A DNA stretch of 64,000 bases from Falsiroseomonas sp050563545. GTDB taxonomy: Bacteria; Pseudomonadota; Alphaproteobacteria; Acetobacterales; Acetobacteraceae. The translations under genes were made by a program, and so were the position numbers. A model generated the notes under the pieces. That model ran no database searches. It saw only the letters and a program-made list of their open reading frames with translations, and was not told the DNA's origin. Where the stretch lies: contig NZ_JBNXUM010000002.1 of the NCBI RefSeq assembly GCF_050563545.1, positions 289,662 to 353,661 on the forward strand, read 5' to 3'. Shown here in pieces: positions 1 through 8,288 of the stretch; within the stretch, counting starts at the first letter, position 1; every line of letters starts with the position of its first letter.

Positions 1-2
1 CG

Positions 3-104
3 CAGCCCGGCGGCGGCACGCCCGCCGATTTCGCGGCCCTGATCGCGCGGGAGAAGGCGACCCAGGCCCCGATCATCCGCGCCGCCAACATCCGCGCGGA
101 ATGA
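3..104 (+). CDS. C-terminal end of a Bug-type (TctC-like) periplasmic receptor, cut by the window edge
   Basis: An open frame enters from the left edge and stops at TGA 102-104, giving 33 visible residues that end ALIAREKATQAPIIRAANIRAE. The pattern of an acidic/basic helix, then -PIIRxAxI- and a short charged tail matches the C-terminus of Bug receptors of the tripartite tricarboxylate transporter class. Two complete members of that family (29148-30116 and 33969-34949) occur in this window, which makes the call plausible. The ligand and the upstream context cannot be seen. Confidence 0.55.
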   Translation, partial: QPGGGTPADFAALIAREKATQAPIIRAANIRAE

Positions 105-120
105 CGGCTCACACAGGCGA

Positions 121-145
121 GCCTTTCCGTTGGACACGGAAAGGC
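121..145. terminator. Perfect 10-bp hairpin downstream of the Bug receptor
   Basis: GCCTTTCCGT and ACGGAAAGGC are exact reverse complements separated by the 5-nt loop TGGAC. The hairpin starts 17 nt after the stop of the partial receptor gene and lies between it and the convergent DUF924-peroxiredoxin gene. There is no clear T-run, so it is either a weak intrinsic terminator or an mRNA 3'-end stabiliser. Most of the remaining bases up to 254 are G+C-rich and non-coding; a motif near 158-181 recurs in reverse orientation at 16768-16791. Confidence 0.55.
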
Positions 146-254
146 CCTCAGACGCCGGCGGCCCTCCGGGCCTTGGCTTCGCGGCATAGGCCGCGGGCCG
201 CATTCGCGGCCTCGCCCGCCGAGGCGGGCGCAGGTCAACGAAGGCGCGGCGGTA

Positions 255-1898
255 TCAGACCGTCCGCAGCGAGGGATCGCGGACGTAGCGGAGGTAGGAG
301 CGCACCTTCCGCACCCCGCCCTGGGCCGCGAACATGCGCTCCGCCTCCTCGTCCGAGATGAAGGGCAGCACCACCGTGTCCTCGCCCGGCCGCCAGTTCG
401 CGGGCGTCGCCACGCGGTGCCGCGCCGACAGTTGCAGCGCGTCGATCGCGCGCAGGATCTCGTCGAAGTTGCGGCCGATATAGGCGGGGTAGGTGATGAT
501 CAGCTCGACGCGCTTCGCCGGCGAGATGATGAAGACGCTGCGCACCGTCATCGTCTGACCCAGCGCCGTGCCGTGCCGGAAATTCGTGGCGTCCAGCATG
601 CCGAACAGCATCGCGACGCGGCGGTCCTTGTCGGCGATGATCGGGAAGTCCACCGAGACGTGCTGCGTGTCCTCGATGTCGTGGATCCAGCGGTCGTGGT
701 CCTCCGCTGAGTCAACGCTGAGCCCGATCACCTTCACGCCGCGCCGCTGCCATTCCGCCGACAGCCTGGCGGTCGCGCCGAATTCCGTCGTGCAGACCGG
801 CGTGAAGTCCGCGGGGTGGGAGAACAGGACGCACCACCCCTTGCCCACGAAGTCATGGAAGCGCAGGGGGCCGAGGCTCGTCTCCGCCTCGAAGTCCGGC
901 ACGGCGTCGCCGATGCGGATGTAGCCCTGGTCGCGCAGCTGTTCCTGCGCGCGGGTGAAGATGCGGTCGGGGCCCTCGTACTTGTATTCGAAGGACCCTG
1001 CCGGCGCCTCGTCCGCATCGGGCAGCAGCGTCTGGTACTCGTGGTCGAGCAGCCGGACCGTCCGCCGCTTCACCGTGCCCGCGAAGGCGAAGCTGCCGTC
1101 GGCGCGGCGCAGCAGCGGCAGGTCGAAGCGGAAGGAGGCATTGGCCAGGAAATCCTCCTCCTCCGCCGTGCTGACCCGGCCGAGCACCTTGTTCCGGTGC
1201 GGGAAGCGGCCGAAGCGGCTGATCACCGCGACATGCCGGTGGAAGATCTCGTGGAAGAGGTTGAGCGGATCGTCCGGCGCCAGCGCCTCCATCACGCGGG
1301 CCCATTCCGTCATGCAGAGATGCTGGTCCTCCAGCGCCTCGGAATGCGTGAGCGCGAGGCAGAGGAAGACGCGCTCCAGCGGGCGCAGCCGCTCCACCAT
1401 CTCGACCCTCAGGCCGCGCTTGACCAGCGCGCGGCAGCGCTCGTCGGCGGCGTACATGCGCGGCGTGTCGCGGTACATGTTGCGCGGGAACTGGTCGAGC
1501 AGGATCACCAGCGCGACCAGCAGCCGGGGATCGCGCACCGCCAGCGCCCAGTGGTCGTACTGCCCGTTCGCGGCCTGCGCGACATCGGCGCCGAAGAGAT
1601 CGCCGATCTCCTGGTCGGTCTGCTCCGACTTGCCGAACCAGAGCTTCAGGCACTCCTCGATGCTCGGGCGCAGCATGTATTTCAGGATCTGCTCGGCCTT
1701 CTCCTCCTCCGCCGCCGCGACCTGCAGGCGCTCGAGCTGCAGCAGCATCCGGAGGTCGCTGCGCAGCCGGTCCATCTCGGCCCCCGCGACCGCCTCGCGG
1801 CCCTCCACGCCGGCCAGGATCACCTGCAGGCAGGCCTGGATGCGCTGCCCCACCCCCTCGGCGCTGCGCCAGGCACGGCCGGCGCGCTGCTGCGGCAT
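255..1898 (-). CDS. DUF924 domain fused to a 1-Cys (Prx6-type) peroxiredoxin
   Basis: One uninterrupted frame joins two families. Residues about 78-285 match DUF924: LKLWFGKSEQTDQEI, LVILLDQFPRNMYR, LTHSEALEDQ and the family signature RFPHRN near 231. Residues about 325-547 form a Prx6/AhpC-TSA domain with peroxidatic Cys369 in DFTPVCTTE, the downstream Arg of the active site, and the long C-terminal tail of 1-Cys enzymes; no resolving Cys motif is visible. The peroxiredoxin half should reduce peroxides in the cytoplasm. DUF924 has no established reaction. The start at 1898 was chosen because AAGGA (minus strand, 1909-1913) lies 10 nt upstream; ATGs at 1919 and 1775 are alternatives. The gene is divergent from mdlC, about 130 bp apart. 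Confidence 0.85.
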   Translation of the reverse strand: MPQQRAGRAWRSAEGVGQRIQACLQVILAGVEGREAVAGAEMDRLRSDLRMLLQLERLQVAAAEEEKAEQILKYMLRPSIEECLKLWFGKSEQTDQEIGDLFGADVAQAANGQYDHWALAVRDPRLLVALVILLDQFPRNMYRDTPRMYAADERCRALVKRGLRVEMVERLRPLERVFLCLALTHSEALEDQHLCMTEWARVMEALAPDDPLNLFHEIFHRHVAVISRFGRFPHRNKVLGRVSTAEEEDFLANASFRFDLPLLRRADGSFAFAGTVKRRTVRLLDHEYQTLLPDADEAPAGSFEYKYEGPDRIFTRAQEQLRDQGYIRIGDAVPDFEAETSLGPLRFHDFVGKGWCVLFSHPADFTPVCTTEFGATARLSAEWQRRGVKVIGLSVDSAEDHDRWIHDIEDTQHVSVDFPIIADKDRRVAMLFGMLDATNFRHGTALGQTMTVRSVFIISPAKRVELIITYPAYIGRNFDEILRAIDALQLSARHRVATPANWRPGEDTVVLPFISDEEAERMFAAQGGVRKVRSYLRYVRDPSLRTV

Positions 1899-2027
1899 CT
1901 CGAGGCTGTCCTTCCGCATTGGGAAGATGAGGCTACCCAGCGCGCCCGGCCGGAAGCAACCGCCGCGACCGCCCTTCGCCGCGGCGCCCGCGGCGTGCAC
2001 ACTGGGCCCCGCAGGCCGGAGGAACGC

Positions 2028-3632
2028 ATGACCAGCGCAACGAATGTCAGGCAGGCCACGCTCGACCTGCTGCGCGGCCTCGGCATGACGACGGTCTTCG
2101 GCAATCCCGGCTCGACCGAATTGCCCTTCCTCGACCGCTGGCCCGAGGACTTCACTTATGTGCTGGGACTTCAGGAGGCGTCGGTGCTGGGCATGGCCGA
2201 CGGCTACGCCCGCGCGACGGGGCGCGCGGCCTTCGTGAACCTGCATTCCGCGGCCGGCGTCGGGCATGCGCTCGGCAATCTCTTCACGGCCTGGAAGAAC
2301 CAGGCGCCGCTGGTCATCACGGCGGGGCAGCAGGCGCGGTCGCTGCTGCCCAACCTGCCCTTCCTCGGCGCCACCGATGCGGCTTCCTTCCCCAGGCCCT
2401 ACGTCAAGTTCGCCGTCGAGCCCGCGCGCGCCGAGGACGTGCCCGCCGCCATCGCCCAGGCGCATCGCATCGCGATGCAGCGCCCGCATGGCCCGACCTT
2501 CGTCTCGGTTCCCTCCGACGACTGGGCCGCGCCCTGCGCGCCCGTCGCGGTCCGCGCGCAGCATTCTGACCTCGCCCCCGACCCCGCGGGGATCGAGGAA
2601 GCCGCCGCGCTGATCGCCGCCGCGCGCCGGCCCGTCATCGTCTCGGGCTCGGAAGCCGATGCCGAGGGCGCCGGCCCCGCCCTGGTCGCGCTGGCCGAGC
2701 GCCTGGGCGCCCCGGTCTGGACCGCGCCCTTCGCCGCGCGCCTGGCCTTCCCCGAGGACCATCCCCTGCATGCCGGCCACCTCGTCGCCTCGCCCGAGGC
2801 GGTCTCCGCGGCCCTCTCCCCGCACGACCTCGTGCTGGCGATCGGCGCGCCGGTCTTCACCTTCCACGTCGCGGGCGACTGCGCCTTCTTCCGATCCGGC
2901 GTGAAGCTGATCCACCTGACCGCCGACGCCGAGGCCGGCGCGGCCGCGCCCGTCGGCACCACCATCCTCGGCGCGCTGCGCCACGCCATCCCCGCCCTGG
3001 CGCGCCTCGTCCCCGACCGCGGCCTGGCCCTGCCCGCCCTGCGGGAGCGCCCCGCGCCGCCCGCCGCCGCGACGCCGATCCCCGCGGGCTGGGCGCTGTC
3101 GCGCCTGCGTGCCGCGCTGCCCGACGACGCCGTGCTGGTCGAGGAAGCGCCGTCCCACCGCCCCGCCATGCACGCCCAGCTACCGATGCGCCGCTGGGGC
3201 GGGTTCCTGACGATGGCAAGCGGGGGCCTGGGCTATGGCCTGCCCGCCGCGGTCGGCGTCGCGCTTGCGAAGCCGGACACGCGCGTCTGCTGCCTGATCG
3301 GGGATGGCAGCTTCCTCTATTCGCCCCAGGCGCTCTGGACCGCGGTACAGCACCGGCTGCTTCTCGCCGTCATCCTGCTCGAGAACGGCGGCTACGGCGC
3401 GCTCCGCAGCTTCAGCCGCGTCCTGCAGATCCGCGGCGCGCCCGGCATCGACGTCCCCGGCGTGGACCATGCGGGGATGGCGCGCACGCTGGGATGCCCG
3501 TCGGTCCGCGTGACCGACCCCGCCGCCCTCGACGACGCGCTGCGCCAGGCGCTGACCGCCGACGGCCCCTTCCTGGTCGAGGTCGCGGTGGATCCCGCCA
3601 TCCCGACGCTCTACGGCGGCAAGCCTGGCTAG
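2028..3632 (+). CDS. mdlC: Benzoylformate decarboxylase (ThDP-dependent)
   Basis: 534 residues, close to the roughly 528 of characterised MdlC. It decarboxylates phenylglyoxylate to benzaldehyde in the mandelate pathway. Visible family features are GNPGSTELPFLDRWPEDF with active-site Ser29, the cofactor-activating Glu50 in GLQEAS, active-site His73 in NLHSAAGVGHA, a second His in PVFTFH near residue 285, and the GDGS...EN ThDP/Mg motif near 426-455. ATG 2028 follows GGAGGAACGC, a good ribosome-binding site. No other mandelate gene adjoins it, so it may feed phenylacetate-type metabolism (paa genes at 16.8-21.1 kb) or act on a related 2-keto acid. Related ThDP decarboxylases cannot be fully excluded. 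Confidence 0.85.
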   Translation: MTSATNVRQATLDLLRGLGMTTVFGNPGSTELPFLDRWPEDFTYVLGLQEASVLGMADGYARATGRAAFVNLHSAAGVGHALGNLFTAWKNQAPLVITAGQQARSLLPNLPFLGATDAASFPRPYVKFAVEPARAEDVPAAIAQAHRIAMQRPHGPTFVSVPSDDWAAPCAPVAVRAQHSDLAPDPAGIEEAAALIAAARRPVIVSGSEADAEGAGPALVALAERLGAPVWTAPFAARLAFPEDHPLHAGHLVASPEAVSAALSPHDLVLAIGAPVFTFHVAGDCAFFRSGVKLIHLTADAEAGAAAPVGTTILGALRHAIPALARLVPDRGLALPALRERPAPPAAATPIPAGWALSRLRAALPDDAVLVEEAPSHRPAMHAQLPMRRWGGFLTMASGGLGYGLPAAVGVALAKPDTRVCCLIGDGSFLYSPQALWTAVQHRLLLAVILLENGGYGALRSFSRVLQIRGAPGIDVPGVDHAGMARTLGCPSVRVTDPAALDDALRQALTADGPFLVEVAVDPAIPTLYGGKPG

Positions 3633-3778
3633 GAACGGCAACCCGGAAGCACTTTCCTTTCCCCTCCCAAACCCCTTGAGTTGAACAAGAAGTTGACTGA
3701 TGTCGTCTTTTCGGACGAAATCATCGCAAGATCAGCTGAAGTAATCGATCGGGTTCCATTGTAGGGAGGAAGCTGCGC

Positions 3779-6607
3779 GTGGCTGTCACCGGGTCTGCAA
3801 CCGCCGGCGCCGACACCCTGGTCGGCGATGCCGCCGACGACGTCATCCGTGGCCTGAAGGGCAATGACCGTCTTCTCGGCGGTGGCGGGCGGGACACGAT
3901 CTGGGGCGACGACGGCGCGGACACGATCGACGGCGGCAGTGGCACCGACACCGCCGCCTGGCTCGGCCGCTCCTCCGCCTTCCAGATCACCCAGCTCGCC
4001 AACGGCAACTGGCAGGTCAAGGACGCCTCCAGCAAGAACGGCCCGACCGACCTGCTCATCGGCGTCGAGCGCCTGCAGTTCGACGACCGCATCATCCTGC
4101 TCTCGCCCGACATCGCGCCCGTCGCGCTGGCCGACACCGCGGCGATGGTCGAGGACGGTGCGCCGGTCACCATCGACGTGCTCGCCAACGACAGCGACGG
4201 CGACCGCGACGCCCTGACGCTGTCCGCCATCATCGGCGTCGCCGGCGGTACGGCGTCCATCGTCAACGGCAGGATCGTCTTCACCGCCGCCGCGAACTTC
4301 AACGGCACGGCCACCATCACCTACGCCGTCACCGAAAGCCTCGGCACCCTGCCGGCCTACAACACCGCGGGCACGCTGGTCTCGCCGGCCACCGCGCAGG
4401 GCACCGTCACCATCGCCGTCGCCGCGGTGAACGACGCGCCCACCGCGCCGGCCACGCGCAGCGTCTCCGCCACAGAAGACACTGCCATCACCGTCGCGAT
4501 CGGCGCCGCCGACCTGGACGGCGACGCGCTGGCCTATGCGACCAAGGCGACCGCGCAGCCCGCCAAGGGCGTCGTCGCCTATGCCAATGGCGGCTTCACC
4601 TACACGCCCTTCGCCAACGCCAATGGCAGCGACGCCTTCACCGTCGTCATCAGCGACGGCAAGGGCGGCACGACCGAGCAGGCCGTCACGGTCTCGATCG
4701 CCGCCGTCAACGACGCCCCCACCGCGCCCGCGACCCGCAGCGTCACGACGAACGAGGACACCGCCACCGCGCGCATTGCCATCGGCGCGTCGGACGTGGA
4801 CGGCGATGCCCTGACCTATGCCACCAAGGCCGGCGCGCAGCCCACCAAGGGCACCGTCGCCTATTCGAATGGTGGCTTCACCTACACGCCCTTCGCCAAC
4901 GCCAATGGCAGCGACGCCTTCACCATCGTCATCAGCGACGGCAAGGGCGGCACGACCGAGCAGCGGGTCTTCGTCGGCATCACGCCGATGAACGACGCCC
5001 CGACCGGCCAGCCCACGATCAGCGGCACCCCGAAGGTCGGCCAGACCCTGACCGTCGGCACCGCGGGCCTCACCGATGCCGACGGGCTCGGCAGCATGAC
5101 CTACGCCTGGCAGGTGCAGGACGGCGCGCTCTGGACGACGATCGGCACCGGCGCGACGCACACCATCGCCGCGGCCGAGCTCGGCAAGGCGCTCCGCGTC
5201 CTCGCCTCCTACACCGATGGCGGCGGCACGGCCGAGAGCGTCGCCTCCGCCGCCACCGATCCGGTCCGCGACGGGCTGCAGGCCGTCGATTCCGTCGTGA
5301 TCGCCGGCGAGCAGTACGACGGCGCCAACCCCGCCTACGCCCTCGCGCTCCAGCTCGGCAGCGCCGGCGGCTTCGGCGCTACCACCTATGTCGTGACCCA
5401 GAACCCCGAGGTCGGCGGCGGCCCGCTCGTGCCCTGGACCGACGCCTCGGGATACATCGGCGTGAACGTCGGCACCGGCCCCGCCGGCACGACCGCCGCC
5501 ACCTTCGTCGCACTCGACCAGGCCGGCGACACCGCGTCCGGCACCCTCACCCTGCAGCGCGTCGCGGCCGAGCTTCCCGGCTTCTCGCTCGCCGGCGGCG
5601 CCGGCGACGACATCGTCCTGCTGCCCGGCGGCGGCGGCACGCTCTCGACCGGCGGCGGCAACGACCAGGTCTTCGCCGAGGGCATCGGCGGCGACGTCCT
5701 CCTCCTCGACAGCGGCGGCGAGTCCCTGACGCTCCGCCTGGCCGGCACGACGGGCGGGCTCGACCTGCGATCGGATGCGTCGGTCGTGCGCCTGTCTATC
5801 GATGGCATGCAGGGCGCGCTCAGCGTCTCCGGTGCCGCGGTGATCGGCTATTCCGAGATCTCCTTCGTCACCGGCGACCTCCGGCTGTCCAAGGTGCAGT
5901 CGGTCTACGCCGACCGCATCGACGGCCTCGCCTGGATGACGCTCGTGCAGGGCGGGACGGCCACGGTCGACTACGTCTCCGGCAATGTCTGGCTGACGGG
6001 CACGGGCGGCTACAAATCCGCGGCGCACGTCGCAGGCTCCGCCGTTCTCGAGGGCGGCGGCACGCTGACGGTGCAGGACGTCGGCCTCACCGCCTCGCTG
6101 ATGGGCGCCGGCGGCGACGACCTGTTGCGCGCGGACCGCGTGGCGGGCGGCGCCTGGCTCGATGGGGGCGCCGGCAACGACCTCCTGCAGGGCGGCGGCG
6201 CCGCCGCGGCGAGCGGCGGCATCAACAGCTTCGAGGGCTTCGTCCTCCGCAGCGGCCAGGTCACCTTCGACGTCATCGCCGGCTTCGACGGCGTCGCCGG
6301 CGGCAGCGGCGACCAGATCGTCATGGTGGGCTACGGCCAGGGCAGCGTCGTGCTGGAGGCCACAGCGACCGAGCAGATCTACACGACGATCGTCTACGAC
6401 CCCCGCACCCGCACCGAGACCTACGGCCCGATGGTCGACTACGTCTCCCAGAAGGTCTGGCGGATCGTCGGCACCGACGATCGCTTCATCACCAACTCCA
6501 ACACCTGGATGACCAGCGATCAGGACGCCGCGACCGGCGTCTGGACCCGGACCTGGCACGTGGACAGCGACAACTTCGATCCGCTGGCCGACATGCTGTG
6601 GTACTGA
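3779..6607 (+). CDS. RTX-type, cadherin-like repeat protein (probably secreted)
   Basis: A 942-residue acidic protein starting at GTG 3779, 8 nt after GGGAGGA. There is no Sec signal. Residues about 15-58 carry RTX-like nonapeptides (GNDRLLGGGGRDTIWGDDG...), followed by the short domain usually found after them (DTAAW...LIGVERLQFDD). Then come a cadherin-like domain (about 117-190), two nearly identical cadherin-like repeats (about 217-310 and 310-404), and an Ig-like repeat (about 404-497, ISGTPKVGQTLTV). Further GGxGxD strings occur near 604-640 and 774-805. Such proteins normally leave through type I secretion and bind calcium outside the cell, often as adhesins, but no ABC exporter/adaptor genes occur in this window. 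The C-terminal 430 residues are otherwise unrecognised. Confidence 0.75.
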   Translation: MAVTGSATAGADTLVGDAADDVIRGLKGNDRLLGGGGRDTIWGDDGADTIDGGSGTDTAAWLGRSSAFQITQLANGNWQVKDASSKNGPTDLLIGVERLQFDDRIILLSPDIAPVALADTAAMVEDGAPVTIDVLANDSDGDRDALTLSAIIGVAGGTASIVNGRIVFTAAANFNGTATITYAVTESLGTLPAYNTAGTLVSPATAQGTVTIAVAAVNDAPTAPATRSVSATEDTAITVAIGAADLDGDALAYATKATAQPAKGVVAYANGGFTYTPFANANGSDAFTVVISDGKGGTTEQAVTVSIAAVNDAPTAPATRSVTTNEDTATARIAIGASDVDGDALTYATKAGAQPTKGTVAYSNGGFTYTPFANANGSDAFTIVISDGKGGTTEQRVFVGITPMNDAPTGQPTISGTPKVGQTLTVGTAGLTDADGLGSMTYAWQVQDGALWTTIGTGATHTIAAAELGKALRVLASYTDGGGTAESVASAATDPVRDGLQAVDSVVIAGEQYDGANPAYALALQLGSAGGFGATTYVVTQNPEVGGGPLVPWTDASGYIGVNVGTGPAGTTAATFVALDQAGDTASGTLTLQRVAAELPGFSLAGGAGDDIVLLPGGGGTLSTGGGNDQVFAEGIGGDVLLLDSGGESLTLRLAGTTGGLDLRSDASVVRLSIDGMQGALSVSGAAVIGYSEISFVTGDLRLSKVQSVYADRIDGLAWMTLVQGGTATVDYVSGNVWLTGTGGYKSAAHVAGSAVLEGGGTLTVQDVGLTASLMGAGGDDLLRADRVAGGAWLDGGAGNDLLQGGGAAAASGGINSFEGFVLRSGQVTFDVIAGFDGVAGGSGDQIVMVGYGQGSVVLEATATEQIYTTIVYDPRTRTETYGPMVDYVSQKVWRIVGTDDRFITNSNTWMTSDQDAATGVWTRTWHVDSDNFDPLADMLWY
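4592..4963 (+). repeat. Two 90-bp direct repeats, 282 bp apart, inside the RTX gene
   Basis: Bases 4592-4681 and 4874-4963 encode the same run beginning GFTYTPFANANGSDAFT and ending GGTTEQ. They differ at one base: G versus A, giving Val versus Ile. The 282-bp offset equals 94 codons, the length of one cadherin-like module. Near identity at synonymous sites points to recent duplication or gene conversion. Confidence 0.9.
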
Positions 6608-6626
6608 CGGGCGGCCCCGCCTCTCG

Positions 6627-6654
6627 GTAAGACGAAACGCGGTTCACGTCATAC
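6627..6654. promoter_or_regulatory. Putative NikR operator upstream of the solute-binding protein gene
   Basis: GTAAGA (6627-6632) and TCATAC (6649-6654) are separated by exactly 16 bases. The E. coli NikR operator is GTATGA-N16-TCATAC, so this site differs at one position. It lies 48 bp upstream of the start of the binding-protein gene at 6703, and a nikR gene lies just beyond that gene. NikR represses its targets when nickel is bound, so the inference is nickel-dependent repression of 6703-8250. Confidence 0.6.
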
Positions 6655-6702
6655 CGGTCCCACCTTATCCTCATCCTCGCCGATCGTGACGGCCGGGCGG
6701 GG

Positions 6703-8250
6703 ATGATGGATTTATCGAGACGGCGCCTGCTCGGCGGTGCCATCGCCCTGCCGGCGCCCGCCATGGCGCAGGCGCGTGCGCAGGCCGATGTGGTGCGGGT
6801 GGCGGTCCTGGCGCCGCGCGGCGTCGGGTCGCCCGACCCCCACCGGGCGACGGCCCATCCCGACCGGATGCTGGCGTCCTGGGTGCACGGGGCGCTGGTG
6901 CGGTTCCGGCCGGGCACGACCAGCCCCGCCACGATCGAGCCCGACCTCGCCGAGGCCTGGGAGCATTCGCCGGACCGCCGCACCTGGCATTTCCGCCTGC
7001 GCGAGGGCGTCGCCTTCCACCGGGGCTTCGGGCCGGTGACGGCGGAGGATGTCGCGTTCAGCCTGCGCAGGGCCGCCGATCCCGCGATCTCCGCCCATGC
7101 CGGCGACCTTGCCACGCTCGAGGAGGTCGCCGCCCTCGATGCCCGGACGGTGCGGGTCGTCTGGCGCGCCGCGCCGCCCGTGCCGCTCGGGCCGCTCGCC
7201 AACTACGCCGGCGGCTTCATCCTCTCGCACCGGGCGATGGAGGCCGGCGGCGCCGAGGCCGCGACGGTCGGCTTCGGCCCCTTTGCGGTGGCGGAGCACC
7301 AAGCCGGGCAGTCGATGCGCCTGGTCGCGCATGCCGGCTATTTCCGCGGCCCGCCGAAGCTCGCCGGGATCGCCTATCGCTTCGTCGCCTCGCCCGCGAC
7401 GGCGGACCTGGCCTTCCAGGCCAACGAGGTGGATGTGGTCGAGGGCCAGGCCGACGGCGCCTGGATCGCGCGGCAGCGGGCCGGCGGCGCCGTGGTGGAT
7501 GTGATCGAGCCCGCGGAGCTGTCGCAGCTGCACCTGAACGTCACGCGCGCGCCGCTGGACGATCCCCGGGTGCGGCGCGCGGTGGCGCTGGCGGTGAACC
7601 GCGCGGAGCTCGCGCGCTGGCGCGGCGACCTCGCCCGCGCGGCGGGGGGCGTGGTGCCCTCCGGCGCGCTCGGCTTCGCGGGGGATGCCGCGCTGCCCGG
7701 CCCGGACCCCGAGGCGGCGCGGCGGCTGCTGGCGGAGGCCGGCCACCCCAACGGCATCACGCTGCGCACCGTCCATACCTCCAATGCCGGGATGCTCGGC
7801 GCCATCCAGGTGGTGCAGGCGCAGCTGCGGCGGGCGGGGATCACGCTCGACATCGAGGTGGTGGACCACCTGACCTGGCACGCGATGATCCGGCAGGACC
7901 TCAGCCCCGTCGTGCACTACGCCGCGGCGCGCTTCCCCGTGGCGGACGCGACGCTGACGCCGTTCTTCCATTCCCGCGGCATCGTCGGCGCGCCGGGCGC
8001 CGCGACCAACTTCTCGCATTGCGCGGTGGCGGATGCGGAGATCGACGCCGCGCGCGCCGAGCCCGAGGAGGCCGCGCAGGCCCGGCTCTGGGCCGAGGCG
8101 CAGCGGAAGATCCTGGCCGCGGGCTGCGCGGTGCCGCTGGTGGAATCCATGGCCGTCTGGGCGCGGCGGCCGGGCTTCGACTACGGCTTCGCCTTCCGGG
8201 GCGCGATGGCGACGGGGCCGCTGATCACGGAGCAGGCGCGCTTCGGCTGA
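6703..8250 (+). CDS. ABC transporter solute-binding protein, SBP_bac_5 family, probably NikR-controlled
   Basis: A 515-residue periplasmic binding protein of the DppA/OppA/NikA class. The N-terminus SRRRLLGG followed by a hydrophobic stretch ending AMAQA looks like a twin-arginine or Sec signal. Family features include the early SPDPHRATAHPDRM, the long lobe with EPDLAEAWEHSPDRRTW and the FHRGFGPVTAEDVAFSLRRA segment. No permease or ATPase genes adjoin it, so it must borrow a transporter. The upstream NikR-like operator and the convergent nikR make a nickel-complex ligand the best guess; the sequence alone cannot separate that from a peptide ligand. Confidence 0.75.
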   Translation: MMDLSRRRLLGGAIALPAPAMAQARAQADVVRVAVLAPRGVGSPDPHRATAHPDRMLASWVHGALVRFRPGTTSPATIEPDLAEAWEHSPDRRTWHFRLREGVAFHRGFGPVTAEDVAFSLRRAADPAISAHAGDLATLEEVAALDARTVRVVWRAAPPVPLGPLANYAGGFILSHRAMEAGGAEAATVGFGPFAVAEHQAGQSMRLVAHAGYFRGPPKLAGIAYRFVASPATADLAFQANEVDVVEGQADGAWIARQRAGGAVVDVIEPAELSQLHLNVTRAPLDDPRVRRAVALAVNRAELARWRGDLARAAGGVVPSGALGFAGDAALPGPDPEAARRLLAEAGHPNGITLRTVHTSNAGMLGAIQVVQAQLRRAGITLDIEVVDHLTWHAMIRQDLSPVVHYAAARFPVADATLTPFFHSRGIVGAPGAATNFSHCAVADAEIDAARAEPEEAAQARLWAEAQRKILAAGCAVPLVESMAVWARRPGFDYGFAFRGAMATGPLITEQARFG

Positions 8251-8288
8251 CGGCCGGTGCCGTCTCGCGTTTGAACGCGGGCCGCAGG

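Noticed and set aside
816..2027. N-terminal extension of mdlC through an open frame of about 400 codons
   Set aside because: That region is antisense to the DUF924-peroxiredoxin gene and has no family similarity; ATG 2028 has a good ribosome-binding site and gives the normal length.
255..3173. A single 972-residue minus-strand protein
   Set aside because: Only the part downstream of about 1919 has family similarity; the rest is a G+C-rich shadow antisense to mdlC, which has full family motifs.
3693..3725. Sigma-70 promoter before the RTX gene (TTGACT at 3693-3698)
   Set aside because: The -35-like hexamer is good, but no convincing -10 stands at 16-18 bp; left out as a feature.
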